Source: an uncultured Actinomycetes bacterium
GTDB lineage: Bacteria > Actinomycetota > Actinomycetes > Nanopelagicales > Nanopelagicaceae
DNA length: 12,613 nucleotides
Reading direction: 5' to 3'
NCBI GenBank assembly: GCA_903845465.1
Contig: CAIMXQ010000011.1
Span: 1 to 12,613, forward strand
The position numbers were made by a program, and so were the translations under genes. Positions 6,467 through 12,613 of this stretch are shown here, piece by piece (within the stretch, counting starts at the first letter, position 1; each line of letters opens with the position of its first letter). Below the pieces are notes generated by a model that saw only the letters and a program-made list of their open reading frames with translations, ran no database searches and had not been told where the DNA came from.

Positions 6467-7810
6467 CTAGATGGGCTCACTCATGGAACGAGCTGGTGTG
6501 AAGAATTGCTTGCCTAGTGGAGATGTCCAGGTGCAGGAACCGTCGGCGAAACTTTCAATCTTCCAGCCGTCATGTGTTTTGAGTCGGTGATGTCTTCGAC
6601 AGAGTGCGCCGATATTGTCGGGAGAAGTGGATCCTCCGGAATCCCAACTTTCGGCATGATCGAGATCTGACAGGAGCGCCGATCTTCGACAACCGGGGAA
6701 TCGACATGTTCGATCTCGAGCAATGAGAAAATCTTTTAACTGTTGCGGTGGTTCGTAACTTTCGCGCCCAAAGTCGAGGAGATTTCCGGTCTGTGGTTCG
6801 GTGATAAATCGTTTCCACTTTGCATCTGATGCAAGTTCGCGCGCAACGGATGCAGGAATTGGGCCATACCCTGCAAGTTGTCCTGGGTTTTCAGCAAGGC
6901 CAAGGAGAGTTGGAAGATCGATGGTGACATTAACCGTGAGTGGGCGTCGTTGAGGTGTAACGGTTTCAGAGGTTTCGCTCAGGAAATGTGTACAGATTGC
7001 AGCGAGAGCATCGGCACGCTTTTGATCGATTGTTAACTTTGCAGAGGTGCCTTCGCCTGAAGTACGAGCTACGTGGCTGCCGGAATCCAATTGCTCTTGT
7101 CGAAGGATAAAAGCTTCGATGGAGTTCATGACAATCTGCGCATCAGCAGCTGGCAATATCGCAACGACCGTCGACATGCCATCTGCTTCGTTGTAGCAAC
7201 TGACGCGACGTAAGGCAGTTGCGCGATTTGTTACCGCTTCAAATTCTTCGGGTGCAAATTTGGCAACGTTTGTACGAATATGGTTAGCAACTTGACCTGG
7301 GGTATGGAATTCGGCGTAGGAAATGGCTCGCTGTTCAATCTCGAAGATCACGGATTCAGGTGCACCATCACGAATTGCAGCAGCGGTCTCGCGTGCAATG
7401 ACTGTTGCATGTGCTGACGATATTTCTCCTGTTGCAAGCGCAGAACAGGTATTAGGAAGGTTATTAACGAGCGTGCGTGCAATATCGATGCGCGATTGTG
7501 CAGTTGCTGGAGCCAATCGAAGAGCGGTAGAAATATCTTCTCGTTCTGCTTCATCAACGCCAGAGAGTGGCCCGCCACCTTCGCTTGGAACTAAGCCCGC
7601 AACAGCGGCAATTGCGCGTTGTCGTAGCGCGTAGAGCCAACCATCTTGGCGATCGAGAGCGGTGAGGTAGTCGATGCGATCACTTGCGCTGAGTGCGTAT
7701 GGATCTATCTCTGAAAGGCGCGACATCGCTTGTGCGCCAGGTATTGCGTAGAGAAGTTCTGCCACTGTGGCAGAGAGCCCTTCTACATCACGTAAACGCG
7801 CTGTTGTCAT
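6467..7810 (-). CDS. DUF222 domain-containing HNH endonuclease-like protein
   Basis: Residues 1 to about 330 form an alpha-helical DUF222 region with the typical 'RIDIARTLVNNLP...ALATGEISSAHATVIARE' stretch. The C-terminal HNH domain reads CRFPGC (paired Cys), DLDH, then DNIGALCRRHHRLKTH, so the Cys4-like and His residues of the nuclease core are intact. This family is common and often multicopy in actinobacteria, sometimes linked to mobile or repeat elements; no element boundary is visible here. The real substrate is unknown. I chose ATG 7810 (447 residues), with GGTGAG about 11 bases upstream. In-frame GTG 7825, GTG 7834 and TTG 7840 are possible longer starts. It is divergent from trhO. 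Confidence 0.9.
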   Translation of the reverse strand: MTTARLRDVEGLSATVAELLYAIPGAQAMSRLSEIDPYALSASDRIDYLTALDRQDGWLYALRQRAIAAVAGLVPSEGGGPLSGVDEAEREDISTALRLAPATAQSRIDIARTLVNNLPNTCSALATGEISSAHATVIARETAAAIRDGAPESVIFEIEQRAISYAEFHTPGQVANHIRTNVAKFAPEEFEAVTNRATALRRVSCYNEADGMSTVVAILPAADAQIVMNSIEAFILRQEQLDSGSHVARTSGEGTSAKLTIDQKRADALAAICTHFLSETSETVTPQRRPLTVNVTIDLPTLLGLAENPGQLAGYGPIPASVARELASDAKWKRFITEPQTGNLLDFGRESYEPPQQLKDFLIARDRTCRFPGCRRSALLSDLDHAESWDSGGSTSPDNIGALCRRHHRLKTHDGWKIESFADGSCTWTSPLGKQFFTPARSMSEPI

Positions 7811-7863
7811 AGAAGTGATACTCACCAAGCGCACTGACAATGTGGCTTGGCGAGATGAGAGAT

Positions 7864-7882
7864 TGTGGATTATTGGGGATAA
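7864..7882 (+). repeat. Two tandem DnaA-box-like 9-mers in the HNH/trhO gap
   Basis: TGTGGATTA (7864-7872) and TGGGGATAA (7874-7882) each differ by one base from the DnaA box TGTGGATAA and lie ten bases apart on the same DNA face. The surrounding stretch 7864-7893 is AT-rich. No dnaA, dnaN or further boxes are nearby, so this is not an origin. It could be a regulatory site or chance. Confidence 0.25.
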
Positions 7883-7946
7883 ATATTTTTAATGTGGTGG
7901 CTTTGCGTGCGCAAAAATGGAGGTTTATTACAGCCCGTAGCGGCGT

Positions 7947-7952
7947 TAGAAT
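7947..7952 (+). promoter_or_regulatory. -10 element for a leaderless trhO transcript
   Basis: TAGAAT is followed by AGGGGC and the GTG start at 7959. The same hexamer and spacing are seen at argF. The G-rich spacer is too close to the start codon to serve as a Shine-Dalgarno sequence. Confidence 0.6.
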
Positions 7953-7958
7953 AGGGGC

Positions 7959-8882
7959 GTGAACAAGCACGCACCCAAGCTCGATAAGGTGATTCTGTAT
8001 TACATCTTTACACCTATCGCCGACCCTGACGCTGTGCTCGTCTGGCAGAAATATCTTTGCCAATCTCTCAATCTCAAGGGCCGTATCTTGATTTCTAAAC
8101 ATGGAATTAATGGAACTCTCGGCGGAGAAATGGCTGATGTAAAGAAATATGTCCGCGAAACTCGTCGCTATCCAGGATTTAAAAAGATTACCTTTAAATG
8201 GTCAGATGGAACAGGCGATGAATTTCCACGCCTTCGCGTTGTAGTCAAAGATGAATTAGTCGCATTTGGAAGTCCCAATGAAATCGAAGTGGATGAGAAT
8301 GGCGTGGTTGGGGGCGGAATTCACCTTCGTCCAGAGCAGGTAGAAGAACTTGTCAAAGAACGAGGCGATGACGTTGTCTTCTTCGATGGCCGCAACGCAT
8401 ATGAAGCAAAGATCGGTAAATTTAAAAACGCAATAGTTCCTGATGTCGATACATCTCGTGATTTCATCCGCGAGATCGAGAGCGGAAAATACGACCACAT
8501 CAAGGATAAGCCGATCGTTACATATTGCACCGGAGGAATTCGTTGCGAAGTTCTATCTGCAGTAATGAAGAAGCGCGGCTTCAATGAGGTCTACCAAATC
8601 GATGGCGGCATTGTGAAATATGGCGAACGATTTGGCGATGACGCTAACTGGGAAGGGTCGCTCTATATCTTCGACGATCGTATGGCGATGGATTTCTCAG
8701 ATAAGGCAAAGGTGATTGGTCAGTGCGATAAGTGCAGCGCACCGACGAAGGATTTCCGAAATTGCAATACCGCATCATGTCACCAACTGATTCTTCTCTG
8801 CGATGGATGTGCAGCGCTTCCTTCAAACCTCAGCTGCACCCACGATCAATCACGCCAGCGCGATTCCGAACTCATCGGCTAA
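7959..8882 (+). CDS. trhO: tRNA uridine(34) hydroxylase, rhodanese-like (TrhO/YceA family)
   Basis: TrhO uses molecular oxygen to hydroxylate uridine 34 of certain tRNAs, the first step to 5-methoxyuridine-type wobble modifications. The 307-residue protein has an N-terminal acylphosphatase-like domain with 'GRILISKHGINGTLGG' (41-56). A rhodanese domain follows with the active-site loop CTGGIRCE (Cys190, second Cys196). The C-terminal Cys-rich tail has Cys256, Cys259, Cys269, Cys274, Cys281 and Cys284 and probably binds a metal. The start is GTG at 7959, supported by TAGAAT six bases upstream and by the alignable N-terminal strand VILYYIFTPI. A GNAT gene follows after six bases, so the two are probably cotranscribed. 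Confidence 0.95.
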   Translation: MNKHAPKLDKVILYYIFTPIADPDAVLVWQKYLCQSLNLKGRILISKHGINGTLGGEMADVKKYVRETRRYPGFKKITFKWSDGTGDEFPRLRVVVKDELVAFGSPNEIEVDENGVVGGGIHLRPEQVEELVKERGDDVVFFDGRNAYEAKIGKFKNAIVPDVDTSRDFIREIESGKYDHIKDKPIVTYCTGGIRCEVLSAVMKKRGFNEVYQIDGGIVKYGERFGDDANWEGSLYIFDDRMAMDFSDKAKVIGQCDKCSAPTKDFRNCNTASCHQLILLCDGCAALPSNLSCTHDQSRQRDSELIG

Positions 8883-8888
8883 CGTCCG

Positions 8889-9464
8889 ATGATTTGGTGG
8901 CCCTCAGCAATCCCAACACTTCATTATGGCTTGGTGACGCTACGTCCCAGCGATGAAAGAGATATCAATTCGATTTTTACCGCATGCCAAGATCCTTTAA
9001 TTCCGGCGTTCACAACTGTGCCCGAAAATTACACCCTTGATCACGCAATTGATTTTGTGCGCTCCGATCCATTTAGTTTTGCAGAACGCCGCGAAATTCG
9101 TTTCATCATCGAACAAGGAAATGGCGTAGATGTAACTTTTGCTGGCGTCATTTCTCTCCACACGATCAATATCAAGAACCACACCGCTGAAATTGGATAT
9201 TGGATTGAGAAATCAATGCGCGGTAAAGGAATCGGCACAACTGCGGCGAAGGTGATTACCGATTATGGGCTGCGAACTTTGGGATTTCGACGTATCGATG
9301 GATTGGCCGACATAGATAACTCGGCTTCACAGAAACTTCTCACGAGCGCTGGCTTCGAAAAGGAAGGAATATTGCGCAACAAGGTCTCACGTGATGATGG
9401 TCGGCAGATTGATATGGCACTCTTTGCAACGACCGATTCAACGTGGATTCCGCTTGATAACTAG
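8889..9464 (+). CDS. GNAT-family N-acetyltransferase, RimJ/RimL type
   Basis: The 191-residue protein has the order LVTLRPSDERD (15-25), EIGYWIEKSMRGKGIG (101-116, with the acetyl-CoA loop RGKGIG at 111-116), then NSASQKLLTSAGFEKEGILR (144-163). This is the RimJ/RimL pattern. It begins six bases after trhO with no clear Shine-Dalgarno sequence, so it likely depends on readthrough from trhO. The substrate is unknown; the tRNA-modifying neighbour could hint at a translation-related target such as a ribosomal protein N-terminus, but that is inference. It is not a close copy of the GNAT fragment at the left edge: the loops differ (QRQGYA versus RGKGIG). Confidence 0.92.
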   Translation: MIWWPSAIPTLHYGLVTLRPSDERDINSIFTACQDPLIPAFTTVPENYTLDHAIDFVRSDPFSFAERREIRFIIEQGNGVDVTFAGVISLHTINIKNHTAEIGYWIEKSMRGKGIGTTAAKVITDYGLRTLGFRRIDGLADIDNSASQKLLTSAGFEKEGILRNKVSRDDGRQIDMALFATTDSTWIPLDN

Positions 9465-9476
9465 AGATCAACATTT

Positions 9477-9482
9477 AGGAGG
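9477..9482 (+). promoter_or_regulatory. Strong Shine-Dalgarno for the small membrane protein
   Basis: AGGAGG lies eight bases before the ATG at 9491. It is the strongest ribosome binding site in the window and fixes this start. It also shows that this gene is translated from a leadered or polycistronic message, unlike the leaderless genes nearby. Confidence 0.8.
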
Positions 9483-9490
9483 CAATTGAT

Positions 9491-9814
9491 ATGTACTCCT
9501 TAGCCCTCCTTGCGGTGATTTTATTATCTTTCATACTTTTCTCCGGCCCTATTGCCTTAATTCTGACGACTCGGTGGGCGAAGAATCTCAGCGATAGCAA
9601 ATTTGTCCTAGTCCTTCGTAGATCATTTTTGGCGGCAGTCAATGTTCTTGGAATGTTACTTAGCCTCTCGGTCATCATCGTCGCAGTTCCACTGGCAGTT
9701 AAATTCATTGCAATTATTTCGATTATCGTACATATCTACTCAATCAACCGCGAGTATGGATTTATCTCCCACTTCATAAGCCGCAATCCCAATGGACCAG
9801 AGGGTCAGTATTAA
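9491..9814 (+). CDS. Small multi-pass membrane protein, unknown
   Basis: I do not recognise this 107-residue protein. It has a hydrophobic segment at about 4-26, a basic loop 28-45 (TRWAKN...LRRS) and two more hydrophobic stretches at about 46-69 and 71-84. A short hydrophilic tail with 'NPNGPEGQY' ends it. Positive charges in the loop suggest that the loop faces the cytoplasm. The start is set by AGGAGG eight bases upstream. The secreted GH18 gene begins two bases after its stop, so the pair is almost surely cotranscribed and may work together at the envelope. Its base composition resembles its neighbours. It lacks the Cys and charge patterns of a holin, but a holin-like or scaffold role cannot be excluded. 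Confidence 0.8.
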   Translation: MYSLALLAVILLSFILFSGPIALILTTRWAKNLSDSKFVLVLRRSFLAAVNVLGMLLSLSVIIVAVPLAVKFIAIISIIVHIYSINREYGFISHFISRNPNGPEGQY

Positions 9815-9816
9815 CA

Positions 9817-11574
9817 ATGCGCAAGCTTAAGAAGTTTATTGCTGCAGTTGTTATTGCGGTTCCGCTTCTAACTCCGATTGCGAATGCAGCCGATAATCCA
9901 CCTCGTAAGATATTGACCGGGTGGATTCCATATTATTCAATGAAGACGGCGCTCCCTGATGCGCTCAATAACTCAGATTTGATTAAAGAGGTAATGCCAT
10001 TTTGGTATACCTTGAAATTTGATGCGAAAGCGAAAGCTGCCGTAGTCACAGATCTATATACACCCGCAAATCCGAGCGTGCCGATTTCTGAACCACTCGC
10101 CGCTCTCCATAACGCGGGGTATTCAATTATTCCAACCATTACCGATGGAACAGATAAATTGGTTCTTGCAGGGCTGCTCAAAACTCCCGCTTCACGCGCT
10201 CAAGTTATTTCCTCGATAACGAACTTGGTGTCTGCAAATAACTACGACGGAATCGATTTAGATTTTGAAGGATTCGCCTTCGTCGATGGAAATACATCAT
10301 GGGCAAGTACAGCGCCAGCATGGGTTACCTTCGTAAAAGAGCTATCGACTGCGCTCCATGCACAGAATAAATTACTTTCTATTTCAACCCCATATGTGCT
10401 CAACCCCAACGATGCCCAAAAGGGGTATTACGTCTATGCATGGGGTGCGATTGCAGCATCGATAGACAAACTTCGGATCATGACTTACGACTACTCTGTT
10501 GCAAATGCTGGCCCGCTTGGTCCAATTACATGGGCTGAACGCACAGTTCAATATGCAGTTTCAATTATGCCAGCATCGAAAATATTTGTAGGAGTTCCTG
10601 GATATGGCAGAGATTGGGTTACCGCTGTATCTGGTGTCTGTCCATCAAACGTTGCGAACACGGTAAAGGTTGGAGCAAAAGCTGCAACCTTTGTGATGCG
10701 CGATGCAGCTTCCCTTGCAGCGACCTACGGTGCAACGCCTGTGTATAACGATCAATTTGCAGAGATGACATTTGCATATCAGAAGGTCTATAACGGAGTA
10801 ACAGATTCGGGACTTTCGACTTCATGTACAGCATCACGTACAGCGTGGTATCAAGATGCAAAGAGCTGGGCTGCGCGAGCATCGCTCGTGACCAAATATC
10901 GCATCGGTGGTATCACAGCTTGGACATTTGGCATGGAAGAACCACTTGCTATGGAATCCATAAGACAGGTAGCAAAAGATATTGCACCAGATCAAGTCAG
11001 CGCGACATTATCTATTGATAAGACTGCTGTTGATTATGGAAACCCAATTGTTGTATCTGGTGCGCTTACTATTAAAGATAAGTCGCCCGTTGCGAATGTG
11101 ACTGTCCGGATTGAAGGGAAATCTGGGACTGATCCCAACTATCGATTGCTTGCAACAGCGACAACAGCTGCTGATGGCACATTCCAAAAGCCGCTGATTA
11201 TTGGGAAAACTACATCAGTTCGTATTCATACAGATGGCACATGGGAGCGCTCCGAAGGAATTAGCGCGGATATTCCTGTCACGATTAGCCGATTACTTAC
11301 ATTGACAGCACCTGGCACTGCAAAAAGTGGTGAAGCGATAACCATTTCAGGAATCGTACGACCGCGAATTGCTGGAACTTATGTACAGGTTGAATCTCTT
11401 GTCGCAGGAAGTTGGAAAGAACTCGGGCAACCAATTACAACAGATGCGCAAGGGGCCTTTGTGATAACTATCCCTGGGACACCGCGCTCAATTCTCACAC
11501 TGCGTGCAACTGTTGCCGCAGATGCGCTATGGACTGTGGTTACTTCGCCAACATTTAATATCATTATCCGATGA
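9817..11574 (+). CDS. Secreted glycoside hydrolase family 18 protein
   Basis: The 585-residue protein starts with a signal peptide: basic MRKLKK, hydrophobic 7-20, and likely cleavage after ANA or ANAA at 22-25. The GH18 barrel spans about 30-390, with the DxxDxDxE motif as DGIDLDFE (144-151; acid/base Glu151). MTYDYS (222-227) supplies the substrate-assisting Tyr/Asp, and the closing Trp is in GGITAWTFG (364-372). Cys275 and Cys337 could form a disulfide. The style is closer to YaaH/SleL spore-cortex-type enzymes than to chitinases, but it has no LysM repeat. Two beta-rich, Ig-like repeats follow (about 394-490 and 491-585), perhaps for binding cell wall. Chitin, peptidoglycan or another GlcNAc polymer could be the substrate. 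The last bases overlap clpS (ATGA). Confidence 0.93.
   Translation: MRKLKKFIAAVVIAVPLLTPIANAADNPPRKILTGWIPYYSMKTALPDALNNSDLIKEVMPFWYTLKFDAKAKAAVVTDLYTPANPSVPISEPLAALHNAGYSIIPTITDGTDKLVLAGLLKTPASRAQVISSITNLVSANNYDGIDLDFEGFAFVDGNTSWASTAPAWVTFVKELSTALHAQNKLLSISTPYVLNPNDAQKGYYVYAWGAIAASIDKLRIMTYDYSVANAGPLGPITWAERTVQYAVSIMPASKIFVGVPGYGRDWVTAVSGVCPSNVANTVKVGAKAATFVMRDAASLAATYGATPVYNDQFAEMTFAYQKVYNGVTDSGLSTSCTASRTAWYQDAKSWAARASLVTKYRIGGITAWTFGMEEPLAMESIRQVAKDIAPDQVSATLSIDKTAVDYGNPIVVSGALTIKDKSPVANVTVRIEGKSGTDPNYRLLATATTAADGTFQKPLIIGKTTSVRIHTDGTWERSEGISADIPVTISRLLTLTAPGTAKSGEAITISGIVRPRIAGTYVQVESLVAGSWKELGQPITTDAQGAFVITIPGTPRSILTLRATVAADALWTVVTSPTFNIIIR
11559..11564 (+). promoter_or_regulatory. -10 element for a leaderless clpS transcript inside the GH18 gene
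   Basis: TATCAT (5 of 6 to TATAAT) is followed by six bases, TATCCG, and the clpS ATG at 11571. It lies in the last codons of the GH18 gene, so clpS may have its own promoter in addition to readthrough. No clear -35 box is seen. Confidence 0.5.
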
Positions 11575-11867
11575 TGGTAAAGCTTGCAGATCAGCTTGAA
11601 TCCGAGATCCAAGCAATCTTCTCTGGAGATACGCCCTGGGTCACCATTGTTTGGGATGATCCGGTAAACCTTCAAACCTATGTGGTCTACGTATTTATGG
11701 AGCTCTTTGGCTATCCAAAGGCAAGAGCATCAGAGCTAATGCTCCAAGTTCACAATGAAGGTAAGGCAATTGTCTCTAGCGGCAGTCGCGAAGAGATGGA
11801 ACATGATGTTGCGCGCCTACATGAATACGGTTTGTGGGCAACTCTTCAACGCGGTGATCAACTGTGA
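11571..11867 (+). CDS. clpS: ATP-dependent Clp protease adaptor ClpS
   Basis: ClpS delivers proteins with destabilising N-terminal residues to the Clp ATPase (ClpC or ClpA) for degradation in the cytoplasm. The 98-residue sequence has the actinobacterial motif WVTIVWDDPVN (23-33), with Asp29/Asp30 matching the E. coli acidic pair that holds the N-degron amino group. LMLQVHNEGKA (56-66) supplies Met57 and His61 of the binding pocket. The E. coli Asn before the acidic pair is Trp here, as I recall for mycobacterial ClpS. Either ATG 11571 or ATG 11574 could start it; the former has the -10-like hexamer at six bases. It overlaps the GH18 stop and, at its 3' end, the DUF2017 start by four bases. 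Confidence 0.96.
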   Translation: MMVKLADQLESEIQAIFSGDTPWVTIVWDDPVNLQTYVVYVFMELFGYPKARASELMLQVHNEGKAIVSSGSREEMEHDVARLHEYGLWATLQRGDQL

Positions 11868-12454
11868 CATCGACAGATGGTTTTGTTCGCCATGGTGACC
11901 ATTCCTATATTGCACAATTTGGCGATAGCGAGAAAGAAGTTTTACTCAATCTCTGCGAACAGATAATCGAGCTACTAGCTGAACGAACCGACCACGGGCA
12001 TGAAGATCCGCTTGCTGCCATGGTTGGAATTACCTCACATGATTCTCCACCTGAAGATGAAGTGCTACATCGCCTTCTCCCTAATGCATATGCAGATCAG
12101 GTAGATGCATCTGAATTTCGCAGGTATACCGAATCCACCCTTCGACAGAAGAAGCAGGCACATGCAATTTCAATGCGTATCCATTTGAAATCTGCTGATG
12201 ACGGAACCGTTGATCTCGATCACGACAATGCCAATGCTTGGCTCGGCGCTCTCAACGATATTCGTTTAGCTCTGGGGGTGCGGTTAAAAGTTGAGAACAA
12301 TTCGCATGAAGAGTTAGAACTACTTGCACCCGATGACCCACTTCGTGGTGTCTATGCAGTTTATACATGGCTTGGCTGGTTGCAAGAAACACTTCTTGAG
12401 GCGCTGATTGATGATGCAGATGAAGATGCAGAATCTCAGCTTGGTAATTCTTGA
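11864..12454 (+). CDS. DUF2017 family protein
   Basis: This 196-residue protein starts at GTG 11864, overlapping the clpS stop (GTGA), so it is coupled to clpS. It matches the DUF2017 family, normally found directly after clpS in actinobacteria. The family signature is the stretch DEVLHRLLPNAYADQVDASEFRRYTE (about 65-90), then 'LDHDNANAWLGALNDIRLALGVRL' and 'YAVYTWLGWLQETLLEAL' near the end. It is acidic, mostly helical, with no signal peptide or membrane helix. Function is unknown; the constant linkage and coupling suggest a role with ClpS, perhaps in N-degron proteolysis, but that is inference. Mycobacterium carries a similar gene after clpS. Confidence 0.93.
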   Translation: MTSTDGFVRHGDHSYIAQFGDSEKEVLLNLCEQIIELLAERTDHGHEDPLAAMVGITSHDSPPEDEVLHRLLPNAYADQVDASEFRRYTESTLRQKKQAHAISMRIHLKSADDGTVDLDHDNANAWLGALNDIRLALGVRLKVENNSHEELELLAPDDPLRGVYAVYTWLGWLQETLLEALIDDADEDAESQLGNS

Positions 12455-12455
12455 T

Positions 12456-12467
12456 TTTTCGCGAAAA
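12456..12467. repeat. 12-bp perfect palindrome TTTTCGCGAAAA
   Basis: The palindrome lies in the 35-base gap between DUF2017 and the JAMM gene, directly upstream of a -10-like hexamer (12478). Its position fits an operator or a short hairpin. The central CGCG leaves little room for a loop, so a protein-binding site is more likely than a terminator. Confidence 0.4.
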
Positions 12468-12477
12468 TAAATAAGGG

Positions 12478-12483
12478 TAGGAT
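12478..12483 (+). promoter_or_regulatory. -10 element for a leaderless JAMM peptidase transcript
   Basis: TAGGAT is followed by TGAACT and the ATG at 12490. The AGG overlapping this hexamer could also be read as a weak Shine-Dalgarno sequence (AGGA, seven bases from the ATG), so the two readings compete. Confidence 0.4.
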
Positions 12484-12489
12484 TGAACT

Positions 12490-12613
12490 ATGACGTTGGA
12501 AATCTCGCGCGCATTCGTTGATGCGATCGCTGAACAGTCACGCGCTGAGTACCCAGATGAATGTTGCGGTGTAATTCTTGGACCTGCGGGTTCAGATAAG
12601 GCTCTTCGCCATA
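12490..12613 (+). CDS. JAMM/Mov34 (MPN) metallopeptidase, 3' end outside window
   Basis: Only 41 codons are visible: MTLEISRAFVDAI... then YPDECCGVILG (21-31), the first JAMM signature with the catalytic-pocket Glu24. The HxHP and Asp zinc ligands would lie beyond the edge. In Mycobacterium tuberculosis the order clpS, DUF2017-like, (a hydrolase), mec, cysO, cysM is known. Mec is a JAMM peptidase that frees cysteine from the sulfur-carrier CysO. By context this is probably the Mec equivalent, so a CysO-like ubiquitin-fold gene and cysM should follow. It might instead cleave another ubiquitin-like carrier. Confidence 0.85.
   Translation, partial: MTLEISRAFVDAIAEQSRAEYPDECCGVILGPAGSDKALRH

Noticed and set aside
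7323..7634. 103-codon plus-strand frame inside the HNH gene
   Set aside because: It is antisense to a gene with clear DUF222/HNH motifs; Ser/Ala/Arg-rich composition is typical of a shadow frame.
9452..9469. Inverted repeat TTGAT/ATCAA between the second GNAT gene and the membrane protein as a terminator
   Set aside because: Five AT-rich pairs with an eight-base loop and no T-run are too weak to support.
1..12613. CRISPR arrays, insertion sequences, prophage genes or attachment sites
   Set aside because: No regularly spaced repeats, transposase, integrase or terminal inverted repeats were seen, and the only RNA gene is the tmRNA.

Overview
The window looks like chromosomal core sequence from a low-to-medium GC actinobacterium. 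A freshwater acI-type member (Nanopelagicales, such as Ca. Planktophila) is my best guess. The evidence is the clpS / DUF2017 / JAMM-peptidase gene order, a DUF3039 protein, a DUF222-HNH protein, a tmRNA tag of the mycobacterial type (ADNSRSDFALAA), moderate GC, short intergenic gaps and several apparently leaderless genes. The genus is inferred from gene content and style, not from a search.

Layout, left to right: (1) the 3' part of a GNAT acetyltransferase (1-354, +). (2) A tmRNA gene, ssrA (560 to about 930, +), with a perfect inverted repeat just upstream and a strong intrinsic terminator downstream. (3) A DUF3039 gene (1023-1340, -) running tail-to-tail into that terminator and divergent from argF. 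(4) argF, ornithine carbamoyltransferase (1441-2379, +), without other arginine genes beside it. (5) A three-gene proton-translocating transhydrogenase operon, pntAA-pntAB-pntB (2470-5311, +), with overlapping stop/start codons. (6) Two minus-strand genes: a pirin-family protein (5327-6400) and a DUF222/HNH protein (6467-7810). (7) Divergent from these, trhO (tRNA U34 hydroxylase) followed closely by a second GNAT acetyltransferase (7959-9464, +). (8) A small membrane protein and a secreted GH18 glycosidase with two C-terminal beta-rich domains (9491-11574, +). (9) clpS and a DUF2017 gene with 4-nt overlaps, then the first 41 codons of a JAMM/Mov34 metallopeptidase (11571-12613, +).

Together these are housekeeping functions: ribosome rescue (tmRNA) and N-degron proteolysis (ClpS), which in other bacteria both feed Clp proteases; tRNA wobble modification; NADPH supply from the proton gradient; arginine synthesis; cell-wall glycan turnover; and probably the entry to a CysO/CysM-type cysteine pathway beyond the right edge.

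The most notable signal is regulatory. Several genes that begin transcription units have a -10-like hexamer exactly 6 (once 7) bases before the start codon and no Shine-Dalgarno sequence, which indicates leaderless transcripts. Genes inside operons use Shine-Dalgarno sequences or 4-nt overlaps instead. I saw no insertion sequence, CRISPR array, prophage or clear sign of recent transfer, and no strongly exotic new system. The least explained coding items are the small membrane protein paired with the GH18 enzyme, the DUF3039 protein and the DUF2017 protein.
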